Shown here piece after piece: positions 47,779-58,358 of a DNA stretch of 64,000 nt. The stretch lies in NCBI RefSeq assembly GCF_030272615.1, contig NC_081412.1:139254747-139318746 (forward strand), given 5' to 3'. The notes under the pieces were generated by a model. It did not search any database. It was not told the origin of the DNA and worked only from the letters and a program-made list of their open reading frames with translations. Position numbers and translations under genes: made by a program. Every line of letters begins with the position of its first letter. Position 1 is the first letter of the stretch. The stretch is from Cryptomeria japonica (taxonomy: Eukaryota; Streptophyta; Pinopsida; Cupressales; Cupressaceae).

Positions 47779-50700
47779 GCTACATAGAGCATCAAGCTCC
47801 CATACATACCAGCAAAACACCAAAAACATTCAAATAAATGACCTGAAGAAAATACAAAAACATCAAAATAGTAAAGAAAAATGATGCATCCAAATGGTGA
47901 ACAAACACTTCGGTGGCACCTTGGGTAAGTACAATGGTGAAAAACCTGGCAAACAGGCACCACTCATAAAGGATATGGCTCCATTGTCTTTCAGACTCGT
48001 TGCAATTACATTCACTACATTCACTCATCCATCAGTCCAAAACCATGGCTTGTTATTGATTTGCAATCAAGGATAGTACTTCATGCGTCTTGCATCCCAC
48101 TTTTTCATAGTCATGTCTAAACTAGGGGCAATGCCCTTAACCTATTGATGGAAGTGGATTCTATATTACTTGTGATTCGTTGGGTTCTTCATTCAAAACT
48201 GTCTCGCAAAAATACCAAAAACATTGGAAAACTATCTCACAAAAATCCAAAAACATTATAAAACATCACAAATCAACCAAAAACATGGCCACACCTTGAA
48301 CATACATTTTTCAAAGTAGATACCAAGCGAACATTGTGAAATACTCCAATGATGACCACTTATCCGATCAACCAAAAACAATCAACACCAACGCACCAAC
48401 TATTTTAACAAGGATAAATCTTTCCTCACCAAAACAAAGACAAGATAACATTTTATTTGACAAGAAAATTCAGTTTAAGCTATCAAATACTTGATTGATT
48501 TGTAGGTTATTCATTCATTTATATATATCAAGTTCCTACAACATTGTTTGTGTATCTTCTGCAAATTATTCTGATGAAGTACTGGGGCATGTCCTAATGG
48601 TGTCTACGTGGGAAGTTCACTAAGCTACGTGATCTTAGGCAAAATACATTCATAGATCACTACGGCTAGCTGACTACAACATATACCTTGACGATATGAG
48701 CATGAACCATTATCGAGGGTCCATATTCTTTATTCTTTATATATGTTGTTTGCTTACAGGTACCATGCTCCATCCTTAGTTCCTATTACCTCATCCAAAT
48801 TGGTTTATCTCTAATTATGGTATGAACTTGTCTTAGGATATGATCAACAAAAGATCAAGGATGACGTTCCAAGTCATGCATGAAAGGAGATAATCCTTGT
48901 CTATTCCACAAGCAATACTCAGGTCAACTTAATCCATTATATCAAGTTGCTTGTATTAACTTGCTATATCAAAAACCATGTAAGCAATACTCAGGTAAAC
49001 TTGAATCATTATGTCAAGTTGCTTGTATTTTCTTACAACATTTTAAAAGCTCAATGATGAAAATAAAGCACTATGGATCGTCATTCCATCTCATTTGTAT
49101 ATATTGCATTATGTTGCATTCCATCCATCCATACATTCATAAATAGCTGCATACTCTATTTTCCTCTTCTTCCATAGGAATGAGTCATAGGTCCTCCATT
49201 TCTTCTATCTAACATTGAATCCCCCCTCACCCTCCCTATCTTGGTCATCATCATAATCCCTTCATCATTTCCCATCAACCCAATCAAGCTACGTTCATCA
49301 CCATCCATCTCTAAACAGGATGGACTGCGTTTCCCATCCTAAGTCAACCCAATCAAGAAAGTTACTCTGTCTACACAAGCACATTGACTCACACACACCT
49401 AGACTATCAACAGATACTCTGATGAAGTATCTTCGGGTCTCAACAGGTAATCGACTATGGCAAACCTAGACTACAACATGCATTTATCATAATGACCTAG
49501 TCTCAACGGGGCTGCTATGATTCACCACAACCATCCATCACACGCGCACACTATCAATTGATCAACCAATCAAACACAATCATAACGAACAATTACATCA
49601 ATTGTCTAAGTGTCAATGAGTATTTTGCTTCAAATACCTTGACTTCATCAAGAAATTACATCAATTGTCTAAGTCACCATCAGGTCACTTTAATTCACTT
49701 ACTCGAAATTTATCCTGTCCAAGCGAACAACTGACATCAGCTGTCATGCTTTGACTCGACCAGGGCAATTAAACCGATTACACCAGATTGTCCAACCATT
49801 TTGATCAATTATATAGCATCAATCAAAAGTACAACACCACATTTGCACCGTATCTCCCACATAACCTACGGGTACTCACTGGCTTGCCATTTCTTCGTAT
49901 TCAATCTATTTTCTTCCATTCTTTCATCGTTATTGTTAATTTCTTCTACTCTACCTCCCTTCCACTTCTTGTTCTTTTTCGAGAGATCATCCACTTTTTC
50001 AAAAAAATTCAACCCATCTCTCGAGGGGGCATTCCACCCACTAAATTAACATTTATGGGGTTGTTAGTGAACAGATTTGTCCTTCGAAGATAACTATACA
50101 AATAAACTTAAAATGCCCAAAATGAAGGACAAAAAGTACTAACAGTTGGATAGATTATCATTGAAGTGATAATCTTCCTCTGAATTGAGAGGTACAGCTC
50201 CCTCTTAGAAGATTTACAAGGAATTAAATTGCTGATATGCTTTTAACCAAAAAGCACTAAAGGAAAATAACATTCATCCATAGCCATGAAAATGAATACC
50301 AAAGACTTACAAAATAGATATAAATTAAGACCATTTAATCAAAGTTTAATTTTCTACACTTATGGATAGCATTTGGACTAAAAATTAAGAGAGAAAGTCG
50401 TTGCTCCAATATGGCTTACTTTCAAGCACACAGACTTGTAATAAATCCACATACACAATTGATTATAACATAAAAGACATTAATAAACAACTGCAAAGGC
50501 TCAAAGACCAGCTACAGTCATGAGAAGAATATCAGCAACACAAAGATTGAAGATATCATCTGCATTCTATTCATGTCTAAAAATCAACTCAAAGATTGAT
50601 ATTCTCTATACAAAGCATTGCTTAGAAAAGCTTCAACTCCTCCCTTACAAATAAAAATCTACTCTCCCTCACCCACAAGCTGTTGGAAGAAAAGAAAGAG

Positions 50701-51625
50701 AAGAAGAACCCTTGCTCTTTCAATCCTTTCACAATAAATAGTTACATAAAATCTTTATTCAATTTTTATAACCGAATCTTGAAAAAAAATTTAACTTCTA
50801 CTTTTCACTTTCCCCATTACTCTTATTTATAACATCAAATATTTATAAACATTAGAAATATAATTCTCTAAATTTTATTAAATATTTGGATAGGTGGCAC
50901 TTGAATATTTTAAACCAAAATGAAAATATTCATTATGCTGGGCAAGCTGAAAATATTTGTGACAGTCAAAGTCTGTCTCGGTACGGGGGCCATAACTCTT
51001 TTTTCCACCATTGGATCTTTCTCAATTTTGGATATGTTGGCTAAAACCTAGTTTTCTACATTCTGACTAGAGAGATTTTAAAACTAACATCTGAGTAAAA
51101 AGATATGAGCTACTGTGTGTGGGTCTATATGACTGTCATAAAATTAGACCTGCAAAGCTTGAACCTTGAACTTCATCGAACAGTTTGAACATCACTGAAC
51201 TGTTTGAACTAGGTTCAAACGGTTCACAGTTTGGAGAAAGAATATATGAAACATCATCCGTGATCATGAAGAGCTGCTGCAAAACAATTGATATGAATGT
51301 TAGCCCGAAAATGTCTTAGACACAACTTAGCACCTGCGGTATCTAAATGAACACTATGAACTCTGTTCAAGATGGTTCAAGGGGTTCATGAGGTTCAAAC
51401 AACTATTGAAACATAATGCTAAGTATTTAGGAATGATTTACAGGAGAATTAGGGATCGAACCAACGAATTTTTAACAAGACAAAGGCTCAACTAAAAATT
51501 TTGCAAGGCGACTCACTCTTGTTATGAGGGATGAATGACAAGATAACAGGGGCATATTTCTTCACACCTATTTTTCTTTCTTTGAAACAACGTGATAAAA
51601 CTGCACTGTCTCAAAGAGGAGCAAA
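47779..51625 (+). other. 3' non-coding region and polypurine tract of element D
   Basis: No gene is supported over 3.8 kb. It holds AACCTGGCAAACAGGCACC at about 47944 and ACTAGGGGCAA at about 48122, both motifs shared with element A. There is a direct duplication of about 70-100 bp at 48897-49030 (CAAGCAATACTCAGG, TATCAAGTTGCTTGTATT). A PPT-like CTCGAGGGGGCATTCC lies near 50020. A module at 50960-51100 is homologous to the leader of A. The terminal tract CAAAGAGGAGCAAA abuts the LTR at 51625. Confidence 0.65.
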
Positions 51626-53379
51626 TGTAGTCACATAAATATGTCCACTTAATTAAAAGAATATTTAGTATCTATTTGATTATTTAACCATCAACCAATA
51701 ATTAATTAAATTAATATATTTAACTAATTCATCTTAACCCTCTTCTCCTATTAATTAAATAAATTATTCAATTTATTTGATTTAATTCAATTAACAAATT
51801 TAGACCATTAATTAAATAAATAAATCATATTTATTTAATTAAATCTTCTCTCACATTTAAATAAATGAATATTTATTTAAATTCCCCCAAAATCCCACCT
51901 CTCACATTTAAATAAATTAACATTTATTTAAATCACCTTTATCCTCCACCCACTTGTATTTTCCTACAAATGCAAGTTGCACAACTATTTTAAATAAATT
52001 ATTTATCTAAAATCCTATTTATCCTCACCCACTTGAAACCTTTAATGGTTTCCCTTAAAGTCATCAAACTTAATGGCTTCCTTCTAGAGTCTTCTTAAGC
52101 CTTTAATGGTTTCCCTTAAAGTCTTCAAACTTAATGGCTTCCTTCTAGAGTCTTCTCAAGCCTTTAATGGTTTCCCTCAAAGTCTTCAAGCATTTAATGC
52201 TTTATCTTCCTTTTTCTCATGTAAATAAATTAAGATTTATTTAAATAAAATCCAAAATTCACATTCACATTTAAATAAATTAATATTTATTTAAATATCT
52301 ATCCAAAATACAAATTACACCATTTAATTCAAATAAATGATTTTATTTCAATTGAAAATCCCAAAATTCCTCCCACTTGCATTCTCCTACAAAATCCACT
52401 TGCATGCCTAAATCCCTTCTAGATTCTTCTAACTCCTAATTAGCCTAATGCTATCCTAATCATTATCACATTCTTAAATAAAGGAAGTCACTTCTCAAAA
52501 ACCTCCAAAGTCTTCAATAACCATTTAAGGCTTTAAGTATTCAAATGGTTAACCTCTAAAGTCTTCCAAACCATTAAAGGCTCTTACGTAACCATTTATG
52601 GTTAACTCACCTTTTACCTTTGGTTAGAGACTTTCCTCTAACCTAACCATCCTTTTGACTCATGGGTCTCTTCAAATCATTGATTTCTTTGACTAAGGTA
52701 ACCATTTAACCCTTGCACATTCATTTATCCCTTGGATAAAAGGAATATCCATTAACCTAACCCTAACCCAACCCCCTCGGGTAACCATCATGTCCCCTCA
52801 AGCATTCAATGCTCCTTATCTCTCCTCTCAAGCCTCCTCATGGTGACACTTGTTAACATGGGATTGGGTTGAAAGTCTTACATGGATTGAATATCTTTCA
52901 ATCCTAACCCTTGTTAAGATTGCTCAATCTTAACCCTTCATTTCCCCATTTTTTCTATAAATAGAACCCTTCTACTCAAGCAAAGAAAGGAAGCATTAGA
53001 GTATTGTTGTTATACTGGTATTAGCATAGATCTTTTTCATAGCATCACTATCTATACTTGCATAGCATTTGTTTTTAATTTTCAACCATCTTGAATCTCC
53101 ATATGGCATCCATGGCTAGTGCTAAAAGCTGAGAGCTACACTCATGTGGAACTTGGAGAGGAGAGGAACAAGGGAGGAGCAACTATGAGCATCTTGATTA
53201 GCATTTGGAGGAGTATAGTTTATCTATTCTATATTTGTATGCTTTCTATTTCATGCTTAATATCTCTCTTGGTATGCCTGTTTAGGATAATCTTTTGTTG
53301 CTAACACTAATGTTTGTTTCTTGTGCTCTTGTGTTTGTTGCCATCAAACAAATTTTCTAATCCTTTTTGCAGAGCATCA
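51626..53379 (+). repeat. 3' LTR of element D
   Basis: TGTAGTCACATAA to GCATCA, 1754 bp, with TATA box TATAAATAG at 52956-52964 and the same tandem 61-bp units (52040-52200) and AT palindromes as the 5' copy. Confidence 0.92.
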
Positions 53380-53481
53380 ATATGTATATAATAATATATA
53401 ATATATTAAATATATACACACATATGTGTGTATGTATGTGTATTGTCTCCCTTGACCCCCCTCTCAAGCGCATACAAGGTG

Positions 53482-53541
<60 letters not shown>

Positions 53542-53600
53542 CCCTCTCTCTTCCTCTCCCTCCAATATATCTTCTCTCTCTCTCTCTCTCCATCCCCTCT
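53380..53600. repeat. AT/GT microsatellite followed by (CT)n
   Basis: 53386-53440 includes the 20-bp palindrome ATACACACATATGTGTGTAT. A pure (CT)n run follows at about 53483-53537 and a second at about 53572-53590. Frames here are low-complexity artefacts. Confidence 0.9.
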
Positions 53601-53784
53601 CTCTTCCTCTCCCTCCAAAATATCTTCTTTTTGTTTGCATTTATATAAGGTGATAAGAAGATTGACAAGGTGGTCGGTTTCCTTTTTTTTTTTTAAGAAG
53701 ATGGGATATAAAGTAGAACGTTTTAAGAAAATGAACGTATTGGTTTCTTTGGATCGTGTGGATGTATTGGCTGGATAATATTTA

Positions 53785-55538
53785 TGGGTCGTATGGTGTA
53801 CTAAGGGGTCATATGGTGTATTATAACCCCTTAGGTGTCGTTATAGGTCATATGGTGCTCTATGATCCTTTAGGACACCATATGACCCCTTAGGACTCCA
53901 TATGGTGTCATTATGGGTCATATGGTATTCTATGACCCCTTAGAATACCATATGATCCCTTGCATGTCATTAGAGGTCATATTATTTCCTAAGAGGTCAT
54001 ATGGTGTCCTATGACCCCTTAGGACACCATACGACCCCTTAACACACCATACAACCCATAACGACACCATATGGTGTCCTAAGGGGTCATAGGATGCCAA
54101 ATGACCCCTCAGGACACCATACAACCCATAACAACACCATATGGTGTCCTAAAGGGTCATTTGGTATTTTATGACCCCTTAGGACACTATTTGGTGTCAT
54201 TATAGGTCCTATGGTGTGCTAAAGGATCATATAGTGTCCTATGACCCCTTAGGATACCATATGACCCCTTAGATGTTGTTAGGGGTCGTATTGTGTTCTA
54301 AGGGTCATATAGTGTCCTATGACCCATTAGGACACCATATGATATTGTTATGTGTCTCATGTTGTCGTATGACCCCTAGGACACCTTATGACCACTTAGG
54401 ACACCATATTGTGTCATTAGGGGTCATATGGTGTCCTAAGGGGTCATATGGTCTCCTACGACCCCTTAGGACACTATTTGACCCCTTAGGACTCCATATG
54501 GTGTCATTATGGGTCATATGGTGTCCTAAGAGGTCATATATTGTTTTCTAACCCCTTAGGACACCATTTGGTGTCATTATGGGTTGTATGGTGTGCTAAG
54601 GGGTCATATGGTGTCTTATAACCCCTTAGGACTCCATATGAACTCTTACGGTGTCGTTATGGGTCATATGGTGTTCTAACGGGTCATATGGTGTTCTATG
54701 ATCCCTTAGGACACCATATGATCCCTTAGGACTCCATATGGTGTCATTATGGATCGTATGATGTCCTAAAGGGTCATATGGTATTCTATGACCTCCTAGG
54801 ACACCATATGATCCCTTAGGTGTCATTAGAGGTCATATTGTTTTGTAAGAGGTCATATGGTGTCCTATGACCCCTTAGGACACCATATGACATCTTAAGA
54901 CACCATACGACCCATAATGAAATCATATGATGTCCTAAGGGGTCATAGGATGCCATATAACCCCTCAGGATACCATACGACCCATAACACCACCATATGG
55001 TGCCCAAAAGGGTCATATGGTGTTTTATGACCCCTTAGGACACTTTTTGGCATCATTATAGGTCCTATGGTATTCTAAGGGATCATATAGTGTCCTATGA
55101 CCCCTTAGATGTTGTTAGGGGTCATATTGTGTTCTAAGGGTCATATGGTGTCCAATGACCCATTGGATAACATATTGTATCATATGACCCCTAGGACACC
55201 TTATGAACACTTAGGACACCATATGGTGTCATTAGGGGTCATATGGTGTCCTAAGGGGTCATATGGTCTCCTACAACCCCTTAGGACACTATTTGACCCC
55301 TTAGGACTCCATATGGTGTCCTAAGAGGTCATATAGTATTTTATGACCCCTTAGGACACCATTTGGTGTCATTATGGGTTGTATGGTGTGCTAAGGGGTC
55401 ATATGGTGTCTGATGGCCCCTTAGGACACCATATGACCTTTTATGTGTCGTTATGGGTCATATGGTGTCCTATGAACCCTTAGGACACATGCATGGATCC
55501 CTAGGTTACCATATGACCCCTCAGAATACCATTTGACC
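53785..55538. repeat. Palindromic satellite, about 1.75 kb
   Basis: Built from a roughly 20-bp phrase, CATATGGTGTCCTAAGGGGT, and its reverse complement, ACCCCTTAGGACACCATATG, interspersed dozens of times. Junctions make CATATG and CCTNAGG palindromes. A higher-order copy of about 840-856 bp is visible: 53971 against 54827 (TAGAGGTCATATT) and 54271 against 55107 (AGATGTTGTTAGGGGTC). All frames across it are repeat artefacts. Confidence 0.9.
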
Positions 55539-55539
55539 C

Positions 55540-55627
55540 TAGAGAGGGAGGCAATGGGAGAGAGATACACCTAAGAGAGGAGGAGAGTGAGATAGAGAGA
55601 TAGAGACTAAGATGGAGAGACAAGAGA

Positions 55628-55715
<88 letters not shown>

Positions 55716-55975
55716 GGAGAGAAAGAGAGACCTAAGAGGTGAAGGGAGGAAAGGTGAGAGAGAGAAAGAGAGGGTGAGAGATAGAGAGAGTCTGAGTGAG
55801 AGGGAGGAAGGTATGGAAGGATATTACAAGAGACTAGAGAGAGAGAGAGGTGTGAAGAGAGGGAGAGAGGGAGAGAGTGAGAAAGAGAGGTAATGAGAAA
55901 GGGAGAGAGGGAGGGAGAGAATGAGAGAGAGACACCTGAGAGAAGGAGAGAGTGAGATAGACTTCAGAGAGAAAG

Positions 55976-56031
<56 letters not shown>

Positions 56032-56320
56032 AGAGGGAAATAAATAGTTGACAAAGGAAGAGAAAGGGAGGGGGAGGGAGAGGGAGAGAATGAGAGAGAG
56101 ACACTTAAGAGAGGGGGAGAGAGTGAGAGATAGAGATATTTTAGAGAGGGAGAGAGAGAGGGATATATGAAAGAGAGAAAGAGGGTGAGGGAGATGAGAA
56201 AGAGACAGAGAGATACCTAAGAGAGGGAAGAAAGTAGAGAGGGAGATGCCTAAGAGACAAAAAGGTAGGCGTTAAGGAAGAGAGAGTGGTAATGTAGGGA
56301 AGAGATGAGAGACATAATAC
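55540..56320. repeat. (GA)n-rich region
   Basis: Near-pure GA runs at about 55632-55712 and 55979-56027, separated by degenerate AGAGGGAGAGAG sequence with repeated ACACCTAAGAGAGG or ACACTTAAGAGAGG phrases. The Arg/Glu- and Ser/Leu-rich frames are not genes. Confidence 0.9.
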
Positions 56321-56549
56321 TGATATGAGCATGTTGATTACTGAAATTTGACTAAGTCTGAAATTTATAAGAATACTCAAAAAACTAGAATCTGCATTAT
56401 AACTCTTAGAGATCTGGAACTACTCTCAAACATCCTGACAATATATACATAAATGTCACTTATACTTAAAATTTATATTTTATGTATATGTCCTAATGAA
56501 AAACCTAATGGAATGCTAAGTGAATTGCATTTTATTGACAGACAGAATC

Positions 56550-56655
56550 GCGTATGCGGTTTTAGTTTTTAAACCGCGTACACGGTTAGTATATTTTAAA
56601 CCGCATATGTGGTTAGTATGTTTTAAACAGCGCATGTGGTTTAGCTTTGGTTAGG
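56550..56655. repeat. Short tandem repeat with ACCGCG(T)A cores
   Basis: About four diverged units of roughly 30 bp: TTTTAAACCGC, then a variable GTACACGG or ATATGTGG, then TTAGTAT. The surrounding 56320-56830 shows no gene. Confidence 0.65.
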
Positions 56656-56829
56656 CTCAAAAAATGAGCCTAAACTCATACGGGGTTCTTTAAATTTGAA
56701 ATACCCTGTGCGCGTTTTGGTGTTTTTCATGTTTTTTTTTTGGTGTGTCCACTTTTCTGACCACCACCTTTGTGCACTTACCTTGGGAAAGAGAATTATG
56801 TATGGTCATATTTTGAAGCACAAATAGGA

Positions 56830-57345
56830 TAAATAGATGAATAATTATTGATCCTTTTAGGAGGATGAAATATTTTTTAGCATCATGTTCGATTGGGAGG
56901 TATTTCTTGTAAAGGAATCATGTTTCATTAGGTTGTCCTTATGAATATAACAAATATTTGGAGGGTAGAAAGTGTCTCGATTTTCATCTTTACTTAATGT
57001 GATATTAGGTGACATTACATTAAGGAAATAGATGACATCCTCTTACATTAAAATATCTTCATAATTAAGACAATCTCTAAGAGAGGAATGATCACATTTC
57101 TCTACTAATGTGTTGATATTTGGGTTGTCAATGTATAAAACATGTTCCTCTTGTACCAAAGTATCCTTATGGTTGAGGTAAGTTTTGGGAGAAGAATCAA
57201 CATCACTCTTCAATTCTTCATATCTTTAGGAGAGACATCATTGAGAAGAGTGTTAATGATTTCATCTTCTTACACCAAAATATACTCACAAAACATGAAA
57301 CATCTACCAAATATTTTAGAAAATAGAAGCATGTCAAAAATATTT
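56830..57345 (-). pseudogene. Decayed coding region of unknown family
   Basis: The minus strand has protein-like content across one frameshift: EDEIINTLLNDVSPKDM, then KTYLNHKDTLVQEEHVLYID, NTLVEKCDHSSLRDCLNYED, a TAA, and YFLNVMSPNITLSKDENRD. It is acidic and hydrophilic, with no domain I recognise. Its right end is cut by element F at 57370. It is probably the linker region of an old LTR element. A patch reading CTTCCTTAATGTAATG recurs in inverted orientation near 26170. Confidence 0.4.
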
Positions 57346-57369
57346 TTGAAATTTCCATTATGTCATAAA

Positions 57370-58138
57370 TGTTAGGATTCCCACAGATACTGAGAGGGGG
57401 GGGTGAATCAGTATCTAACCAGTGAATAGAATTTCTTAACTTAAAACATGTAGAGCATATTATAACAATGTACCGGTATGCAAGAAATAATGCAATAAAT
57501 AGAATTAAAAACAACCACATGAAAATACACCATAACACAATGATTTAACAAGGAAACCCGGTGTGGGAAAAACCTCGATGGGATTTGTGACCCACAATAT
57601 TCACTTACTGGCCAATAAGAGAATATTACTTACAAGAGGGGCCTGCACTTGCAGGAAGGCCAACTGCTTAGAGCTCACTACTCAATGGGAAGTCTCGCTG
57701 ACTTACAATGATGGATTATACAAATCCAATATCTTGTACTGCTTCAGAATAGCATCTATAATGCCAGATCCAGTACCGGTTTCTGCTCTGCTTCTTACAT
57801 AAACCCTTAACCTATAATTCGCATAATAGGTTTGCCTTATTTCGCCTAAATATGATCTTCTATCTTACTTGCAAATGTTCTACAATGATGCCAAGTCGGC
57901 TTACAAAGATTTTACAATAATAAACAAAATACAATATAAAAAAAAACCTGTCGGCCTCTGTGCCAGTATGCTTCCTTTCTCTACTGGTGCCGGTGGTCTG
58001 AGTGCTAGTGTAGAGTCTGATCTTGCTAGTGCCGGTGTAGTGTAATGCCTTGCCGGTGCCATAGGATTGTAAGGTTGCCATCAATGACAAAACCTTCAAT
58101 CACCTACAATGTCTCATTGGAGTGTGCATATGCCAACA
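57370..58138 (-). repeat. 3' LTR of element F
   Basis: Nearly identical to 62326-63125 except for a 31-bp deletion at about 57881-57889. That segment holds the TATA box in the other copy. Confidence 0.95.
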
Positions 58139-58320
58139 ATCTCCCCCTTTGGCATTGATGGCAACACTCATGAGAAAATTCAAAAGTGCATCCAAAACTG
58201 TAATCCAAAAATATGTTACCAAAAATGTGTTACAAAAAAGATATGCTCCCCCTGAGTAGATAATTCTTCTATCGGTTATTTTTCTTATTTTCTCATACTA
58301 CTACTCCCCCCTTGGCATCA
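58139..58320 (-). other. Multiple polypurine tracts of element F
   Basis: On the minus strand: CTACTCAGGGGGAGCA (near 58255), CCAAGGGGGGAGTAG (near 58310) and CCAAAGGGGGAGAT against the LTR (58139-58152). The first and last have near-identical counterparts in element B. Confidence 0.85.
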
Positions 58321-58358
58321 ATGACAAAGGTTGTCAAGGTGTCAATAGAGTTTTAGCC

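Larger units (their letters stand above)
27955..53379 (+). mobile_element. Element D: Tat-type Ty3/Gypsy retrotransposon with element E nested in its 5' LTR
   Basis: The two LTRs (27955-29327 plus 37140-37508, and 51626-53379) are 1742 and 1754 bp and clearly homologous throughout. The internal order is primer site, 3 kb leader with tandem repeats, gag, protease, G-patch, reverse transcriptase, RNase H, a second (archaeal-type) RNase H and integrase, then 3.8 kb of non-coding DNA and a polypurine tract. The dual RNase H is the hallmark of the Tat clade. Likely target duplication is ATATG (27946-27950 and 53380-53384), the left copy being followed by an extra TGTG in a microsatellite. The coding region has about a dozen stops and several frameshifts, so this copy is inactive. 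Confidence 0.88.

Noticed and set aside
27955-53379. AT palindromes in LTRs as MITEs
   Set aside because: They recur at matching positions in both LTRs and lack target duplications, so they are part of the LTR.
53357-53778. Open frames of Ser/Leu or Arg/Glu repeats on both strands
   Set aside because: They are direct translations of the CT/GA microsatellite and have no independent coding signal.
53930-55324. Several frames reading DPLGHHMVSLGVIWCPKGS-like repeats
   Set aside because: They come from the palindromic satellite, occur on both strands, and end at random.
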